Origin: Nocardioides sp. SR21
GTDB lineage: Bacteria > Actinomycetota > Actinomycetes > Propionibacteriales > Nocardioidaceae
Direction of reading: 5' to 3'
Length of the DNA stretch: 64,000 nt
Assembly (NCBI RefSeq): GCF_022761125.1
Contig: NZ_JAKWJR010000005.1
Span: 62,001-126,000, forward strand
The notes under the pieces are model-generated. The model did not search any database and was not told the origin of the DNA. It was given only the letters and a program-made list of their open reading frames with translations. Position numbers and translations under genes: made by a program. Positions 1 to 12,327 of the stretch are shown in pieces (the stretch's first letter is position 1; each line of letters opens with the position of its first letter).

Positions 1-106
1 GTACGCCGACCGGAAGATCAACCAGCTGCTCGCCGAGCGCCGTGCCGTCTTCAACCAGGTCAGCGAGCTCACCAACCGGGTCAAGCTGCAGGCCCGCCAG
101 GCCTGA
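1..106 (+). CDS. dnaA: DnaA, C-terminal end (partial)
   Basis: Only the last 34 codons are present, read from base 2 to the TGA at 104-106. The peptide ends in ERRAVFNQVSELTNRVK followed by a short basic tail, the usual end of actinobacterial DnaA domain IV, which binds DnaA boxes. DnaA melts the origin and starts chromosome replication. It is followed by an origin-like region and then dnaN, as in most actinobacteria. The gene begins outside the window. Confidence 0.9.
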   Translation, partial: YADRKINQLLAERRAVFNQVSELTNRVKLQARQA

Positions 107-507
107 CGTCGGCCCGATCGGCCCGATCCGTGTCGTTCCCCAGCTGTGGACGACCTGTGGGTGGCCGTCACTCGCCGCGGGAGAAGCTGTGGACGAGCGG
201 TCCGAACACCGATGCGCGCACCGCCGCCTCCACACGATCGCCGAGTCGTTCATTTGTCGTTCCACAATCACTGTGCACCGGACGAACCGCACCTGACCTG
301 CGGAAACAGTGGTTATCCACAGATTCCACCGCTCCTATTACTCCGACCTACCTCTAGACATCTCGATCGCCCGTGAACATCCACCCGGGCCCCTTCCTGG
401 GGACAACTCCCGGACGTCCCCGCTGCATGGCAGGATGCGCATCCCAAGATTTCTCCCGAGATCTGTAGTTCCTGACCCGTAGTTCCGACAGAACCGAAGG
501 AACCATC
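107..507. other. oriC: Probable oriC (dnaA-dnaN intergenic region)
   Basis: This 401-bp stretch has no convincing gene. It contains a perfect DnaA box TTATCCACA at 313-321 and near-matches on the other strand, TGTGGACGA at 145-153 and 188-196, plus a degenerate TGTGGGTGG at 155-163. A relatively AT-rich stretch lies at about 330-365. Actinobacterial origins normally sit between dnaA and dnaN and use many degenerate boxes. Short reading frames crossing this region were judged spurious. The dnaN promoter should also lie here, but I cannot place it with confidence. Confidence 0.8.
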
Positions 508-1647
508 GTGAAGTTCCGCGTCGAGCGCGACGTCCTGGCCGATGCCGTCGCGTGGGCTGCCCGCAGCCTCCCGGTACGCCCCAGCGTCCCCGTCCTGGCC
601 GGTCTGCTCATCGAGGCGACCGACGAGGGCCTGGTGCTCTCCACCTTCGACTACGAGACCTCCGCGCGAGCCACCCTCGCCGCCGAGGTCAGCGACGAGG
701 GCCGTGCCCTGGTCAGCGGTCGGTTGCTCGCCGACATCTGCCGCAGCCTGCCCGCGAAGCCGGTCGAGATGGTGCTCGACGGTGCCCGCGTCTCGCTCAC
801 CTGTGGCTCCGCCCGGTTCAGCCTCCAGACGATGCCCGTCGAGGACTACCCGAGCCTGCCGGACATGCCGGCCGCGACGGGGACGGTGGCGAGCGAGGCG
901 TTCGCCCACGCCGTCGCCCAGGCGGTCACGGCCGCGGGCCGTGACGACATGCTGCCGGTGCTGACCGGCGTCCGCATCGAGATCGACGGCTCGACGATCT
1001 CGCTGCTCGCCACCGACCGCTTCCGCCTCTCGCACCGCGAGCTCGACTGGAGCCCGCGCACTCCCGACGAGTCCGCGGCCGCGCTGGTCCCGGCCCGCGT
1101 GCTAGGCGACACCGCCAAGTCGCTGACGGCGGGCGGCGAGGTGACCATCGCGCTGGCGAGCACCGGCAGCGGCGAGGGGATCATCGGCTTCGAGGGGCAC
1201 GCGCCGGGCGGTCTGCGCCGTACGACGACCCGCCTCCTCGACGGCGAGTTCCCGAAGGTCCGCAGCCTCTTCCCGAGCGAGCACCAGACCACGGCCCTGG
1301 TCGACCGCGCCGCGCTGATCGAGTCGGTCAAGCGCGTCTCGCTCGTCGCGGAGCGCAACACGGCGGTCCAGCTCGCGTTCAGCGACGGCGTGCTGACCCT
1401 GGACGCCGGCTCCGGCGACGAGGCCCAGGCATCGGAGTCGATCGAGGCGAGCATCAACGGCGAGGACATCACCACGGGGTTCAACCCGCAGTTCCTCCTC
1501 GACGGGCTCACCGCCATCGAGCAGCAGGTCGTCGAGCTCGCGTTCACGCAGGCCTCCAAGCCGGTCGTGATCAGCGGCTCGGTGGCGGACGGGGAGACCG
1601 ACCCCGCGTTCCGCTACCTGCTGATGCCGCGCCGCCTGCTCTCCTGA
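508..1647 (+). CDS. dnaN: DNA polymerase III beta subunit (sliding clamp)
   Basis: A 379-aa protein of normal length for the beta clamp, which forms a dimeric ring that tethers the replicative polymerase to DNA. Three repeated clamp domains are recognisable, beginning MKFRVERDVLADAVAWAARS and ending in the typical C-terminal YLLMPRR segment that helps form the partner-binding pocket. The GTG start is preceded by a good ribosome binding site, GAAGGA. The gene lies directly downstream of the origin region, and gnd follows after 29 bp. Confidence 0.97.
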   Translation: MKFRVERDVLADAVAWAARSLPVRPSVPVLAGLLIEATDEGLVLSTFDYETSARATLAAEVSDEGRALVSGRLLADICRSLPAKPVEMVLDGARVSLTCGSARFSLQTMPVEDYPSLPDMPAATGTVASEAFAHAVAQAVTAAGRDDMLPVLTGVRIEIDGSTISLLATDRFRLSHRELDWSPRTPDESAAALVPARVLGDTAKSLTAGGEVTIALASTGSGEGIIGFEGHAPGGLRRTTTRLLDGEFPKVRSLFPSEHQTTALVDRAALIESVKRVSLVAERNTAVQLAFSDGVLTLDAGSGDEAQASESIEASINGEDITTGFNPQFLLDGLTAIEQQVVELAFTQASKPVVISGSVADGETDPAFRYLLMPRRLLS

Positions 1648-1664
1648 GGCGTCACCCACAGGGC

Positions 1665-1670
1665 TAGGGT
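1665..1670 (+). promoter_or_regulatory. Putative -10 element of a leaderless gnd transcript
   Basis: TAGGGT fits the actinobacterial TANNNT -10 pattern and lies six bases before the ATG of gnd, so transcription would start at or next to the start codon. No Shine-Dalgarno sequence precedes gnd, which agrees with a leaderless mRNA. No convincing -35 element is visible. Confidence 0.45.
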
Positions 1671-1676
1671 CGCGGT

Positions 1677-2585
1677 ATGGAACTTGGACTCGTCGGTCTC
1701 GGCAAGATGGGCGGCAACATGCGCACCCGGCTGCGCAACGCCGGGCACACGGTCGTCGGCTACGACCGCAACCCCGACCTGGCAGACGCGGACAGCCTCG
1801 CGGCAATGGTCGACCAGCTCCCCTCACCCAAGGTGGTGTGGGTGATGGTGCCGGCCGGCGACCCGACCCGGGACACGATCCGCGAGCTGGGCGAGCTGCT
1901 CGGCGACGGTGACCTCGTGGTCGACGGCGGCAACTCGAAGTGGACCGACGACCAGGCGAACGCCGCGCAGCTGGCCGAGAAGGGCATCGGCTTCGTCGAC
2001 TGCGGCGTCTCCGGCGGGGTCTGGGGCCTGGAGAACGGCTACGCGCTGATGTGCGGCGGCTCCGACGCCGACGTCGCGAAGATCCAGCCGGCCTTCGACG
2101 CGCTCAAGCCCGAGGAGGGCGGCTTCGTGCACGCCGGCAAGAAGCCGGGCGCCGGGCACTTCGCGAAGATGGTCCACAACGGCATCGAGTACGCCATCAT
2201 GCAGAGCTACGCCGAGGGCTGGGAGCTGCTCGAGAAGGTCGACCTCGTCGACAACGTCACCGAGGTGTTCGACTCGTGGCGCTCCGGCACGGTCATCCGC
2301 TCGTGGCTGCTCGACCTGCTGGTCGCCGCCATCGAGGAGGACACCCACCTCGACAAGATCGCCGGCTACGCCGAGGACTCCGGCGAGGGCCGGTGGACCG
2401 TCGAGGCGGCGATCGACAACGCCGTGCCGATGAACGTCATCGCCGCGTCCCTGTTCGCGCGCTTCACCTCGCGTCAGGACGACAGCCCCGCGATGAAGGC
2501 GATCGCCGCGATGCGCAACCAGTTCGGCGGCCACGCCGTCCACACCGAGCCGCCGGTCGGCGGCGACGCCCACCCAGCGCCGTGA
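1677..2585 (+). CDS. gnd: 6-phosphogluconate dehydrogenase, decarboxylating, short form
   Basis: This 302-aa cytosolic enzyme converts 6-phosphogluconate to ribulose 5-phosphate and CO2 in the oxidative pentose phosphate pathway. The N-terminus has the Rossmann dinucleotide motif [19 protein letters not shown], the CGVSGG loop and the catalytic [12 protein letters not shown] segment follow. At about 300 residues it belongs to the short class, which lacks the long C-terminal tail of the 470-aa enzymes and is often NAD-preferring; cofactor choice here is inferred. Its place between dnaN and recF is common in actinobacteria. Confidence 0.95.
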   Translation: MELGLVGLGKMGGNMRTRLRNAGHTVVGYDRNPDLADADSLAAMVDQLPSPKVVWVMVPAGDPTRDTIRELGELLGDGDLVVDGGNSKWTDDQANAAQLAEKGIGFVDCGVSGGVWGLENGYALMCGGSDADVAKIQPAFDALKPEEGGFVHAGKKPGAGHFAKMVHNGIEYAIMQSYAEGWELLEKVDLVDNVTEVFDSWRSGTVIRSWLLDLLVAAIEEDTHLDKIAGYAEDSGEGRWTVEAAIDNAVPMNVIAASLFARFTSRQDDSPAMKAIAAMRNQFGGHAVHTEPPVGGDAHPAP

Positions 2586-2592
2586 CCCGTTC

Positions 2593-3705
2593 GTGTACGT
2601 CTCGCACCTGACCCTGCACAACTTCCGTTCGTACGTCGCGGCGGACGTGGAGCTGTCGCCGGGCGTGACCGCGTTCATCGGTCGCAACGGTCAGGGCAAG
2701 ACGAACCTCGTCGAGGCCATCGACTACCTGTCGCGGCTCGCGTCGCACCGGGTCGCCTCGGACGCGCCACTGGTGCGCGCCGGCGCCGACCAGGCCGTCG
2801 TGCGGGCGGCCGTCGTCCGTGACGGGCGGACCGCGGTGCTCGAGGTCGAGCTCAACCCGGGCAAGTCGAACCGGGCCCGGATCAACCGCTCGCAGCTGCC
2901 CCGGGCACGCGAGCTGGTCGGCCTGGTGCGCACGGTGGTGTTCTCGCCGGAGGACCTCACGCTCGTGAAGGGCGACCCGTCCGACCGTCGCAAGCTCCTC
3001 GACGACCTGCTGGTGCTGCGCACGCCGCGTCTGGCGGGGGTCCGTGCCGACTACGACCGGGTGCTCAGGCAGCGGAACTCCCTGCTCAAGACCGCGCGGA
3101 TGAGCCGCGGGGCCCTCGACACCCTCGGCGTCTGGGACGACCACCTCGCGCGCACCGGCGCCGAGCTGCTCGCCGAGCGTCTCGCGCTGGTCGACGCCCT
3201 CCGGCCGTACGTCGGCAAGGCGTACGAGACCGTCGCGCGGGGCGCGACCCGCGACGACGCCGACATCGAGTACAAGCCGTCGTTCGACCTGGAGGGGCGT
3301 ACCGGCCACGACGAGCTCACCGAGGCGCTGCTCGCCGAGGTGGAGCGGCGCCGTCCCGACGAGGTGGACCGGGGCGTCTCCCTCGTGGGCCCGCACCGCG
3401 ACGAGCTGCTGCTGCGGCTGGGCGAGCTCCCGGTGAAGGGCTACGCCTCGCACGGGGAGTCGTGGTCGTTCGCGCTCGCCCTGCGGCTCGCGTCGTACGA
3501 CCTGCTCCGCGCCGACGGCGACGACCCGATCCTGATCCTCGACGACGTGTTCGCCGAGCTCGACACCGAGCGCCGCGCACAGCTCGCCGACCTGGTCGCC
3601 GGTGCCGAGCAGGTGCTGGTGACCGCGGCGGTCGGCGCCGACGTGCCCGAGGCGCTGGCCGGCGTCCGCTACCGGGTCGCCGGCGGGGAGGTCACCCGTG
3701 AGTGA
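2593..3705 (+). CDS. recF: RecF, DNA gap repair ATPase
   Basis: RecF binds gapped DNA and helps RecO/RecR load RecA. The 370-aa product has an SMC-like ABC ATPase: Walker A GRNGQGKT at residues 30-37, a signature-like SHGESWS segment, and Walker [13 protein letters not shown] near the C-terminus. The GTG start lies 7 bp after gnd. The end overlaps dciA by 8 bp (GTGAGTGA), indicating translational coupling. Confidence 0.96.
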   Translation: MYVSHLTLHNFRSYVAADVELSPGVTAFIGRNGQGKTNLVEAIDYLSRLASHRVASDAPLVRAGADQAVVRAAVVRDGRTAVLEVELNPGKSNRARINRSQLPRARELVGLVRTVVFSPEDLTLVKGDPSDRRKLLDDLLVLRTPRLAGVRADYDRVLRQRNSLLKTARMSRGALDTLGVWDDHLARTGAELLAERLALVDALRPYVGKAYETVARGATRDDADIEYKPSFDLEGRTGHDELTEALLAEVERRRPDEVDRGVSLVGPHRDELLLRLGELPVKGYASHGESWSFALALRLASYDLLRADGDDPILILDDVFAELDTERRAQLADLVAGAEQVLVTAAVGADVPEALAGVRYRVAGGEVTRE

Positions 3706-4219
3706 CCCGGAGGAGCCGGCGGTCGAGCGCCAGGACGACGGTCTCGACCTGGCGAAGGCGATCACCCGCGCGACCGCGAAGTCGACCCCGGCCGCACGCA
3801 ACCGGCCGCGCAAGAAGGACAGGCCGGCGCGGGGCCGGGTGACCGGTGCGCACCCCGACGACCGCGACCCCCAGCTCCTGGACAGCACCCTCGGGCGGCT
3901 GGTCGCTGACCACGGCTGGGAGCTGGACCTGCGCGTGCACGGCGTCTTCGGCCGCTGGGCCGAGCTGGTGGGCGACGAGGTCGCGGCGCACTGCACCCCC
4001 GAGTCGTTCGCCGACGGCAGGCTCGTGGTCCGCACCGACTCCACGGCCTGGGCCACCCAGCTGCGGCTCCTCGCGCCGACCGTCGTACGCCGCCTGAACG
4101 AGGAGCTCGGCCACGGCACGGTGACCGTGATCGACGTCCTCGGGCCGCACCTGCCGACCTGGAAGAAGGGCCCTCGCTCGGTGCGCGACGGGCGCGGACC
4201 GCGCGACACCTACGGCTAG
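3698..4219 (+). CDS. dciA: DUF721/DciA-type helicase loader
   Basis: A 173-aa protein with a basic, low-complexity N-terminal third followed by the DUF721 domain (about residues 55-155, ending around [12 protein letters not shown]). DUF721 proteins are the DciA family, which load the replicative helicase DnaB in bacteria lacking DnaC/DnaI loaders. The start codon lies inside the end of recF, so translation is probably coupled. The position between recF and gyrB is typical of actinobacteria. The loader role here is inferred from family membership. Confidence 0.9.
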   Translation: MSDPEEPAVERQDDGLDLAKAITRATAKSTPAARNRPRKKDRPARGRVTGAHPDDRDPQLLDSTLGRLVADHGWELDLRVHGVFGRWAELVGDEVAAHCTPESFADGRLVVRTDSTAWATQLRLLAPTVVRRLNEELGHGTVTVIDVLGPHLPTWKKGPRSVRDGRGPRDTYG

Positions 4220-4482
4220 CCACACCCCGGGTCGTCAGGAGGCTGCCTGAGGCGTCCCAGCGGCCCCGCGACCATACCGGGCCCTGTCCGCACCCCTCCT
4301 GGGCGCTCGGAGACGCGCTCACGGGGCCCGTGTGGCCCGATTTCCTCCACAGACACCCCTCCTGTGGAGGCGCACACGTGGAATCCGGCCCGCAGAGGGC
4401 TATCATGGCCGATGGCCGTCCAGCCCTGGTGCTGCGGCCATCTCCATGTCACGACAGGTCCACAGCCGCAGAAGAGGTACGC
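4220..4482 (+). promoter_or_regulatory. gyrB upstream region with putative promoter and hairpin
   Basis: This 263-bp gap holds an inverted repeat around 4345-4370 whose arms are CCTCCACAG and CTGTGGAGG; it could end transcription from recF-dciA or be a regulatory hairpin. A -10-like TATCAT lies at 4401-4406, about 77 bp before gyrB, with only a weak GTGGAA candidate for -35. Gyrase genes are often controlled by supercoiling, but nothing in the sequence proves that here. Confidence 0.4.
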
Positions 4483-6603
<2,121 letters not shown>

Positions 6604-6656
6604 ACGTCTAGCGACAGTCCTAGATTCCAGTAGAGCCGACGAGAGAGAACCAGATC

Positions 6657-9311
6657 GTGACTGAAACCCCCACTGACGGCGGCGGTACTCCCCCTACGGG
6701 CGGCCGGATCGAGCCGGTCGAGCTGCAGACCTCGATGCAGCGCGCCTACATCGACTACGCGATGGCGGTCATCGTGGGTCGCGCGCTGCCCGACGTACGC
6801 GACGGGCTCAAGCCCGTCCACCGGCGCGTGCTCTACGCGATGTACGACGGCGGGTACCGCCCCGACCGCGGCTTCTCGAAGTGCTCGCGCGTCGTCGGTG
6901 ACGTCATGGGTCAGTACCACCCGCACGGCGACACCGCGATCTACGACACCCTCGTGCGCCTGGCGCAGCCGTGGGTGATGCGTGCGCCGCTCGTGCAGGG
7001 GCAGGGCAACTTCGGCTCGCCGGGCAACGACTCCGCCGCCGCGATGCGGTACACCGAGTGCCGGATGGCGCCGCTGGCCATGGAGATGGTCCGCGACATC
7101 GACGAGGAGACCGTCGACTTCCAGCCCAACTACGACGGTCGCTCCGAGGAGCCCGTCGTCCTGCCGGCCCGCTTCCCGAACCTGCTGGTCAACGGCTCGG
7201 CCGGCATCGCGGTCGGCATGGCCACCAGCATCCCGCCGCACAACCTGCGCGAGGTCGCCGAGGGCGCGAAGTGGGCCCTCGAGCACCCCGACGCGACGCG
7301 CGAGGAGCTGCAGGACGCGCTCATCGAGCGGGTCAAGGGCCCCGACTTCCCCAACGGCGCGCTGATCGTCGGCCACCAGGGCATCGAGCAGGCCTACCGC
7401 ACCGGCCGCGGCTCCATCACCCAGCGGGCCGTGATCGAGGTCGACGAGGACGCCAAGGGCCGCACCTGCCTGGTGATCACCGAGCTCCCGTACATGGTCA
7501 ACCCGGACAACCTGGCGCTGAAGATCGCCGAGCTCGCCGACTCCGGCAAGGTCCAGGGCATCTCCGACGTCCGCGACGACACCTCCGACCGCACCGGCCA
7601 GCGCCTGGTCATCGTGCTGCGGCGCGACGCCGTCGCCCGGGTGGTGCTCAACAACCTGCTCAAGCACACCGAGCTGCAGACCAACTTCAGCGCCAACATG
7701 CTGGCGCTGGTCGACGGCGTGCCGCGCACCCTGTCGATCGACCAGTTCATCTCGAACTGGGTCACCCACCAGATCGAGGTCATCCGGCGTCGTACGGAGT
7801 TCCGGCTCCGCAAGGCCGAGGAGCGCGCCCACATCCTGCGCGGCCTGGTCAAGGCGCTCGACATGCTCGACGAGGTCATCGCGCTGATCCGGCGCTCCCC
7901 CGAGGTCGACGACGCCCGCCAGGGCCTCATCGCGCTGCTCGAGATCGACGAGCTGCAGGCCAACGCCATCCTCGACATGCAGCTGCGCCGCCTGGCGGCC
8001 CTCGAGCGCCAGCGGATCATCGACCAGCTCGCCGAGATCGAGCTGGAGATCGCGGACCTCAAGGACATCCTCGCCAACGTCGCGCGCCAGCGGTCGATCG
8101 TCGCCGAGGAGCTCGACGAGATCGTCGAGAAGTACGGCAACGACCGGCGTACCCAGATCATCGCGGCCGACGGCGACCTCTCGATGGAGGACCTGATCCC
8201 CGACGAGGAGCTCGTCGTCTCGATCACCCGCGGCGGCTACGCCAAGCGGACCCGCGCCGACCAGTACCGCACCCAGCGCCGGGGCGGGAAGGGCGTGCGT
8301 GGCGCGACCCTGCGCGGCGACGACGTCGTCGAGCACTTCATCGCGACCACCAACCACCACTGGCTGCTGTTCTTCACCACGGCCGGCCGGGTCTACCGCA
8401 CCAAGGCGTACAACCTGCCCGAGGCGTCGCGGGACGCCAAGGGCGGGCACGTCGCCGGGCTGCTGTCGTTCCAGCCGGACGAGAACATCGCGCAGGTGCT
8501 GGCGATCCGCGACTACGAGCAGGCGCCGTACCTCGTGCTGGCCACGCGCAAGGGCCTGGTCAAGAAGACCCGCCTCGGCGACTACAACAGCCCGCGCCAG
8601 GCCGGCGTCATCGCGATCAACTTCCGCGACGACGACGACGAGCTCATCGGCGCCGAGCTGGTCAGCGCCGAGGACGAGATCCTGCTGGTGTCCCGCAAGG
8701 GCCAGGCGGTGCGCTTCAAGGCCGACGACGGCCAGCTGCGACCGATGGGCCGGGCGACGTCCGGCGTCCGCGGCTTCGACCTCGGCGGCGAGGACAAGGT
8801 GCTCTCGATGTCGGTGATCCGGGCCGCGCAGGCGGCGACGGAGGAGTCAGAGGAGAACATCCAGTACGTCTTCACGATGACCGACGGCGGCTACGCCAAG
8901 CGCAGCCGGATCAGCGAGTACCGCCTGACCAACCGCGGCACCAAGGGCGTCAAGGCGATGACCCTGACGAACGAGGACCGCGGCGGCCTGGTCGGCGCGT
9001 TCATCGTCGAGGACGGCGACGAGATCCTCTCGATCACGCAGGGCGGCCAGGTCGTCCGCAGCCCGATCAACGCCGACTTCCGGCCGACCGGACGCTCGAC
9101 ACAGGGCGTGAAGTTCGTGACGCCGAAGTCCGGTGACGCGGTCGCGGTCGTCGCCCGCTCGGTCGAGGCGCGTGACGAAGATGAGGACGCCGTCGAGGCA
9201 ACCGATCAGGTCGCCGAGTCGTCCGATACGGGTACGGATGCAACAATCGATGGGTCCGCCGGTGCGGAGCCCGAAGCCGGGTCGGACACCGACGGAGAGA
9301 GTGAGAGCTGA
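6657..9311 (+). CDS. gyrA: DNA gyrase subunit A
   Basis: GyrA cuts and rejoins DNA for gyrase. The 884-aa protein has the breakage-reunion domain with the active-site tyrosine in [12 protein letters not shown], and a quinolone-determining segment [11 protein letters not shown] with Thr at the E. coli Ser83 position and the key Asp retained, so there is no obvious resistance change. The C-terminal beta-pinwheel carries the GyrA box QRRGGKG. A strongly acidic, Asp/Glu/Ser-rich tail of about 45 residues follows. The GTG start is preceded by GAGAGA, 53 bp after gyrB. The stop overlaps the next start by one base. Confidence 0.97.
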   Translation: MTETPTDGGGTPPTGGRIEPVELQTSMQRAYIDYAMAVIVGRALPDVRDGLKPVHRRVLYAMYDGGYRPDRGFSKCSRVVGDVMGQYHPHGDTAIYDTLVRLAQPWVMRAPLVQGQGNFGSPGNDSAAAMRYTECRMAPLAMEMVRDIDEETVDFQPNYDGRSEEPVVLPARFPNLLVNGSAGIAVGMATSIPPHNLREVAEGAKWALEHPDATREELQDALIERVKGPDFPNGALIVGHQGIEQAYRTGRGSITQRAVIEVDEDAKGRTCLVITELPYMVNPDNLALKIAELADSGKVQGISDVRDDTSDRTGQRLVIVLRRDAVARVVLNNLLKHTELQTNFSANMLALVDGVPRTLSIDQFISNWVTHQIEVIRRRTEFRLRKAEERAHILRGLVKALDMLDEVIALIRRSPEVDDARQGLIALLEIDELQANAILDMQLRRLAALERQRIIDQLAEIELEIADLKDILANVARQRSIVAEELDEIVEKYGNDRRTQIIAADGDLSMEDLIPDEELVVSITRGGYAKRTRADQYRTQRRGGKGVRGATLRGDDVVEHFIATTNHHWLLFFTTAGRVYRTKAYNLPEASRDAKGGHVAGLLSFQPDENIAQVLAIRDYEQAPYLVLATRKGLVKKTRLGDYNSPRQAGVIAINFRDDDDELIGAELVSAEDEILLVSRKGQAVRFKADDGQLRPMGRATSGVRGFDLGGEDKVLSMSVIRAAQAATEESEENIQYVFTMTDGGYAKRSRISEYRLTNRGTKGVKAMTLTNEDRGGLVGAFIVEDGDEILSITQGGQVVRSPINADFRPTGRSTQGVKFVTPKSGDAVAVVARSVEARDEDEDAVEATDQVAESSDTGTDATIDGSAGAEPEAGSDTDGESES

Positions 9312-9829
9312 TGACCGACGGCCAGGACACTGCCGTTCGCGCTCCCCTGGGCGAGCGGATCTCGGCAAAGCTGTCGAACGCGGCCGACGAGCACCGCGCG
9401 AACGCCGCGCCCGAGTCCACCAAGAAGGCGAAGAAGGCCGCGTCCGGGCGCAAGCCACCGCGTCGCGCCCGCCTCCGGCTGACCCGCATCGACCCCTGGT
9501 CGGTGATGAAGACCTCGTTCCTGCTGGCGATCGCGTTCGCCGTGGTCACCGTGGTCTCGGTCTTCATCATCTGGTCGGTCCTCGCGGCCGCCGGGGTCTG
9601 GGACTCCATCAACGACACCGTCCAGGACGTGGTCGGTGGCGAGGAGGCGGCCGGCTGGGACGTCGAGAAGTACGTCGGCATGTCCCGCGTCATGGGCTTC
9701 ACCATGCTGGTGGCCGTGGTCGACGTGATCCTGATCACCGCGATCGCCACCCTCGGAGCGTTCCTCTACAACATGTCGGCGGCGCTGCTCGGCGGCGTGG
9801 AGCTGACGCTTGCGGAGGACGAGCGCTGA
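9311..9829 (+). CDS. DUF3566 membrane protein
   Basis: A 172-aa protein whose start overlaps the gyrA stop (TGATG), so it is probably co-translated. Residues 1-60 are basic and polar and probably cytoplasmic. Two hydrophobic helices follow, around residues 70-98 and 130-160, separated by a short extracytoplasmic segment with a DVVGGEEAAGWD stretch. DUF3566 proteins lie immediately after gyrA across actinobacteria; their function is unknown to me. Confidence 0.85.
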   Translation: MTDGQDTAVRAPLGERISAKLSNAADEHRANAAPESTKKAKKAASGRKPPRRARLRLTRIDPWSVMKTSFLLAIAFAVVTVVSVFIIWSVLAAAGVWDSINDTVQDVVGGEEAAGWDVEKYVGMSRVMGFTMLVAVVDVILITAIATLGAFLYNMSAALLGGVELTLAEDER

Positions 9830-9899
9830 GCACCGGCCATCGCGCCGGCCCCGTTTTGTCGGTCGTTCGACCGCTGGGGTAGTGTTCAGCCTCGGTTCG

Positions 9900-9973
9900 G
9901 GGCCTATAGCTCAGACGGTTAGAGCGCTTCCCTGATAAGGAAGAGGTCACAGGTTCAAGTCCTGTTAGGCCCA
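9900..9973 (+). tRNA. tRNA-Ile (GAT)
   Basis: The acceptor stem GGGCCTA pairs with TAGGCCC, the anticodon loop CTGATAA gives anticodon GAT at 9934-9936, and a standard T arm GGTTCAAGTCC is present. The 3' CCA is encoded at 9974-9976. It lies just after gyrA-DUF3566, as in many actinobacteria. Confidence 0.97.
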
Positions 9974-10021
9974 CCACCCGGCCCGGTCGCTCGGGCGAAG
10001 CCCGATCCTCTGGGAGTCACC

Positions 10022-10147
10022 ATGAAGAAGATCCTCCTGCTGGTCCTCCTCGTGGGTGTCGGCCTCGTCGTGAAGCGCAAGATCGACGAGGGCAAGAAGG
10101 AGCAGGCCCTCTGGGCCGAGGCGACCGACTCGGTCTCCCGCAGCTGA
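10022..10147 (+). CDS. DLW-39 family small protein
   Basis: A 41-aa reading frame, MKKILLLVLLVGVGL followed by a basic stretch and ending ALWAEATDSVSRS. It is one N-terminal hydrophobic helix plus a charged tail. The ATG is preceded by a GGGAGT ribosome binding site. DLW-39 proteins, named for a short Asp-Leu-Trp motif (here Ala-Leu-Trp), are found at this spot after gyrA/tRNA-Ile in actinobacteria. Function unknown. It is too short for most gene callers, but family resemblance and position support it. Confidence 0.85.
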   Translation: MKKILLLVLLVGVGLVVKRKIDEGKKEQALWAEATDSVSRS

Positions 10148-10170
10148 TCCTGGCTCCTCCCGGTCCACCC

Positions 10171-10243
10171 GGGGCCTTGGCGCAATTGGTAGCGCACCTG
10201 CTTTGCAAGCAGGGGGTTAGGGGTTCGAGTCCCCTAGGCTCCA
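10171..10243 (+). tRNA. tRNA-Ala (TGC), left edge of the island
   Basis: A 73-nt cloverleaf: acceptor GGGGCCT with AGGCTCC, anticodon loop TTTGCAA with TGC at 10204-10206, and T arm GGGGTTCGAGTCCCC. The 3' CCA is not encoded after A10243. The last 43 nt are repeated exactly at 25890-25932, marking this gene as the attachment site of the island. The tRNA itself remains intact. Confidence 0.97.
10201..10243 (+). repeat. attL (43-bp direct repeat in tRNA-Ala)
   Basis: The segment from the anticodon arm to the discriminator base of tRNA-Ala, identical to 25890-25932. Upstream, seven more bases (GCACCTG) match the right copy apart from a one-base insertion there. This is the left junction of the island. 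Confidence 0.92.
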
Positions 10244-10250
10244 CTCGATG

Positions 10251-10274
10251 AAACCGCAGGCCAGCCTGCGGTTT
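10251..10274 (+). terminator. Terminator-like hairpin after tRNA-Ala
   Basis: Perfect arms AAACCGCAGGC and GCCTGCGGTTT separated by CA, followed by CCTTCG. It lies 7 bp after the tRNA, on the island side of attL, so it probably arrived with the island and now ends tRNA transcription. Confidence 0.7.
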
Positions 10275-10317
10275 CCTTCGATTTCGGGACTATCCCCCTG
10301 CTGTTGCATGTATTGCT

Positions 10318-10345
10318 GTGGGGGACGGGGACGGGTGGGGGAATC
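10318..10345 (+). repeat. Left-end G-rich repeat, possible integrase arm site
   Basis: The motif GTGGGGGAC, then GGTGGGGGAA after a short spacer, lies near the left end. A near-copy with a shorter spacer is found at 25784-25805 near the right end in the same orientation. Paired motifs close to both junctions suggest arm-type binding sites of the tyrosine recombinase. This is inferred from position and similarity only. Confidence 0.4.
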
Positions 10346-10522
10346 CCCTTGTGGCCAATCGGGCGCCTGGGAGGGGATCTTGAGGGCCGCGGTCAGATCT
10401 CCGAATATGCAATCAGGTTCAGAGCCGGCCTCCGGCGTGAGTCGTGGATGTCTGTCGCTAGGATTCCGGTCGAGACGGCCGCGGCTCCCAAGGCCCTACG
10501 TGAAGCCGAAAGGATCCTGCCA

Positions 10523-12298
10523 ATGGTCGAGGGTTCGATGCCTAGTCCGCCTGTTCCGGACTTCCTCCGCGCTAAGAGTGATCGCGCCGTCAAGAGGGAA
10601 CTGCGGGGCATCCTTCAGAGCTACCACCACTACTGGGATGTCCTTGCGGAACTTCTCCAGAACGCGCGGGATGCGATCGAGCGGCGGAAGGCTCTGCAGG
10701 CCGCCTCGGGCCTCCCAGTCGACGCTGGCAAGATTCACGTCATCGTTGACGCGACGCAAAGGTCGATCGAGGTAGTCGACAACGGCACGGGTATCCCTGC
10801 TTCCTTCATCGAAGAAGTTCTTGCTCCCGGAGGCGGGGACAAGTCGTCTACCGACGACGAGGTGGGCGAGAAGGGCGTCGGTCTGACGTATGTAGCCTTC
10901 AGCGGAGATGAATTCTCGCTGTCCACCGTTTCGGCCAACGATGCGACATCGTGCACCCTCACTGGTGCGTCTCGGTGGGTGACCGCGGACGATCAGTCCG
11001 TTCACCCCCCAAAGTTCGAAGTGCTCCAGACTTCAGGCGCACCCGACGGTTTCGATGGCGGCACTTTCACTGCGATCCGAGTCGCCGGCATTCCTCAGCG
11101 ATCGTCGACCGACCTGTTCTCGCTCACAAGTGAGCAATTGAAGTGGATTCTCCGAACACGCACTTCACTTGGGGACACGCATGTGGTGCTCCGTGGGGAG
11201 TCGCTTCCAGATACCCAAGCGACGTACTCGTGGACTTCGGTAAACGGGGAGCACTTGGTTGCGCCGCTCGAGCTTGGGTATCCGGAGCTCGCGGGTGCGT
11301 CAGCGCTTCCTATTGAAGAGGTCAATAGCCACTTGGTCGGGAAGACCGATGCAGCTTCGAGGAAGTACCTCTCCGGGAAGGTGGTGACAGGGCACAAGGT
11401 GATCGGCACCGGGGCTGACGTCCTGCGTGTTTTCGGAGTCATGCTTCCTGGCAACAAAGCCGTTGATGCCTTGGCGGAGGCGTACCACTTGGGAGAGGAC
11501 GCCGACGACGCGAGCCCGATGGTCAATGCGGGCATCTTCGTTGTCACGAAGTCGATGCCGACAGGCGTCCAGATCTCCCCCGCGCAGCGGGGTGCATATC
11601 CGGCCTACTACAAGCGCTGCATCTTCTTGGTGGAGTCAGATCGCATCGACTTTGACCTGGGTCGCAAGTCGATGCACTGGCAACACGAGCGCCGACTCCA
11701 GAACGCTGTGGCGGACCTTTTCGTTCAGTTCGAACGGGTCGCCAAGTTCCAGGCGCCCTCCGAGGACTCGCCGATCGCGCCGACGCCGGAGACATCCGCG
11801 GAGCGCAAGCTGCGCATTAAGAAGATGTGGGAGGAGGCGGAGGGGCGGCATCCCCTCGGATGGCCAGGTGTGGCCTTCGAAAAGGTTCCGACGAATCAGG
11901 AGGCCGCGGTCGCGGCCCTCTTCCACGAGCTCCTCGGTGCACAGAAGATCAAGGACATCCGGCCGCTTGCTGCTGGGTACGCGACGCAGTACGACCTGCT
12001 GGCCCATTACGTGGGCGGAGGAACCGAACTGCCAATCGTGATCGAGTTCAAGGACAAGCTGGAGAGCGTTCTTGCAGACTTCCGTGACGGCGTAAAGTCG
12101 ATCGGTGATATCGATCTCTTGGTGTGCTGGGACGCTAACCAGAGCAAGATCGCGGAAGTTGGTTTGCAACTTGACCCTGAGCCTGCCCCGCCCTATGACG
12201 GAGTGACCCACCAGTTGCACCTTCCCGCCGAGATTAGCCCCGAGCCCATCCCGGTAATCGTGCTTAAGAGTCTTCTGGAAAAGTCGGTCGTGTCGTAG
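10523..12298 (+). CDS. GHKL ATPase with C-terminal PD-(D/E)XK-like domain
   Basis: A 591-aa protein. The N-terminal third is a GHKL (gyrase/Hsp90/MutL) ATPase: N-box with E43, N47 and D50 in AELLQNARDAIE, DNGTGIP from D86, and GEKGVGL at residues 115-121. The middle resembles a transducer-type region. The C-terminal 130 residues contain D491 (QYDLLAHY) and E508-F-K510 (IVIEFKDK), the spacing of a PD-(D/E)XK nuclease core. I choose ATG 10523, after AAAGGA, over ATG 10448, which lacks a good ribosome site. An ATPase-nuclease fusion in such an island suggests a DNA-cleaving defence protein; the substrate is unknown. Confidence 0.75.
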   Translation: MVEGSMPSPPVPDFLRAKSDRAVKRELRGILQSYHHYWDVLAELLQNARDAIERRKALQAASGLPVDAGKIHVIVDATQRSIEVVDNGTGIPASFIEEVLAPGGGDKSSTDDEVGEKGVGLTYVAFSGDEFSLSTVSANDATSCTLTGASRWVTADDQSVHPPKFEVLQTSGAPDGFDGGTFTAIRVAGIPQRSSTDLFSLTSEQLKWILRTRTSLGDTHVVLRGESLPDTQATYSWTSVNGEHLVAPLELGYPELAGASALPIEEVNSHLVGKTDAASRKYLSGKVVTGHKVIGTGADVLRVFGVMLPGNKAVDALAEAYHLGEDADDASPMVNAGIFVVTKSMPTGVQISPAQRGAYPAYYKRCIFLVESDRIDFDLGRKSMHWQHERRLQNAVADLFVQFERVAKFQAPSEDSPIAPTPETSAERKLRIKKMWEEAEGRHPLGWPGVAFEKVPTNQEAAVAALFHELLGAQKIKDIRPLAAGYATQYDLLAHYVGGGTELPIVIEFKDKLESVLADFRDGVKSIGDIDLLVCWDANQSKIAEVGLQLDPEPAPPYDGVTHQLHLPAEISPEPIPVIVLKSLLEKSVVS

Positions 12299-12327
12299 GA
12301 GAGCTTTGGCCGAGTCAGTCGGAACGC

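Noticed and set aside
6920..6960. Quinolone resistance change in GyrA
   Set aside because: Thr at the Ser83 position occurs in wild-type enzymes of other bacteria, and the Asp87 equivalent is retained, so no resistance is claimed.
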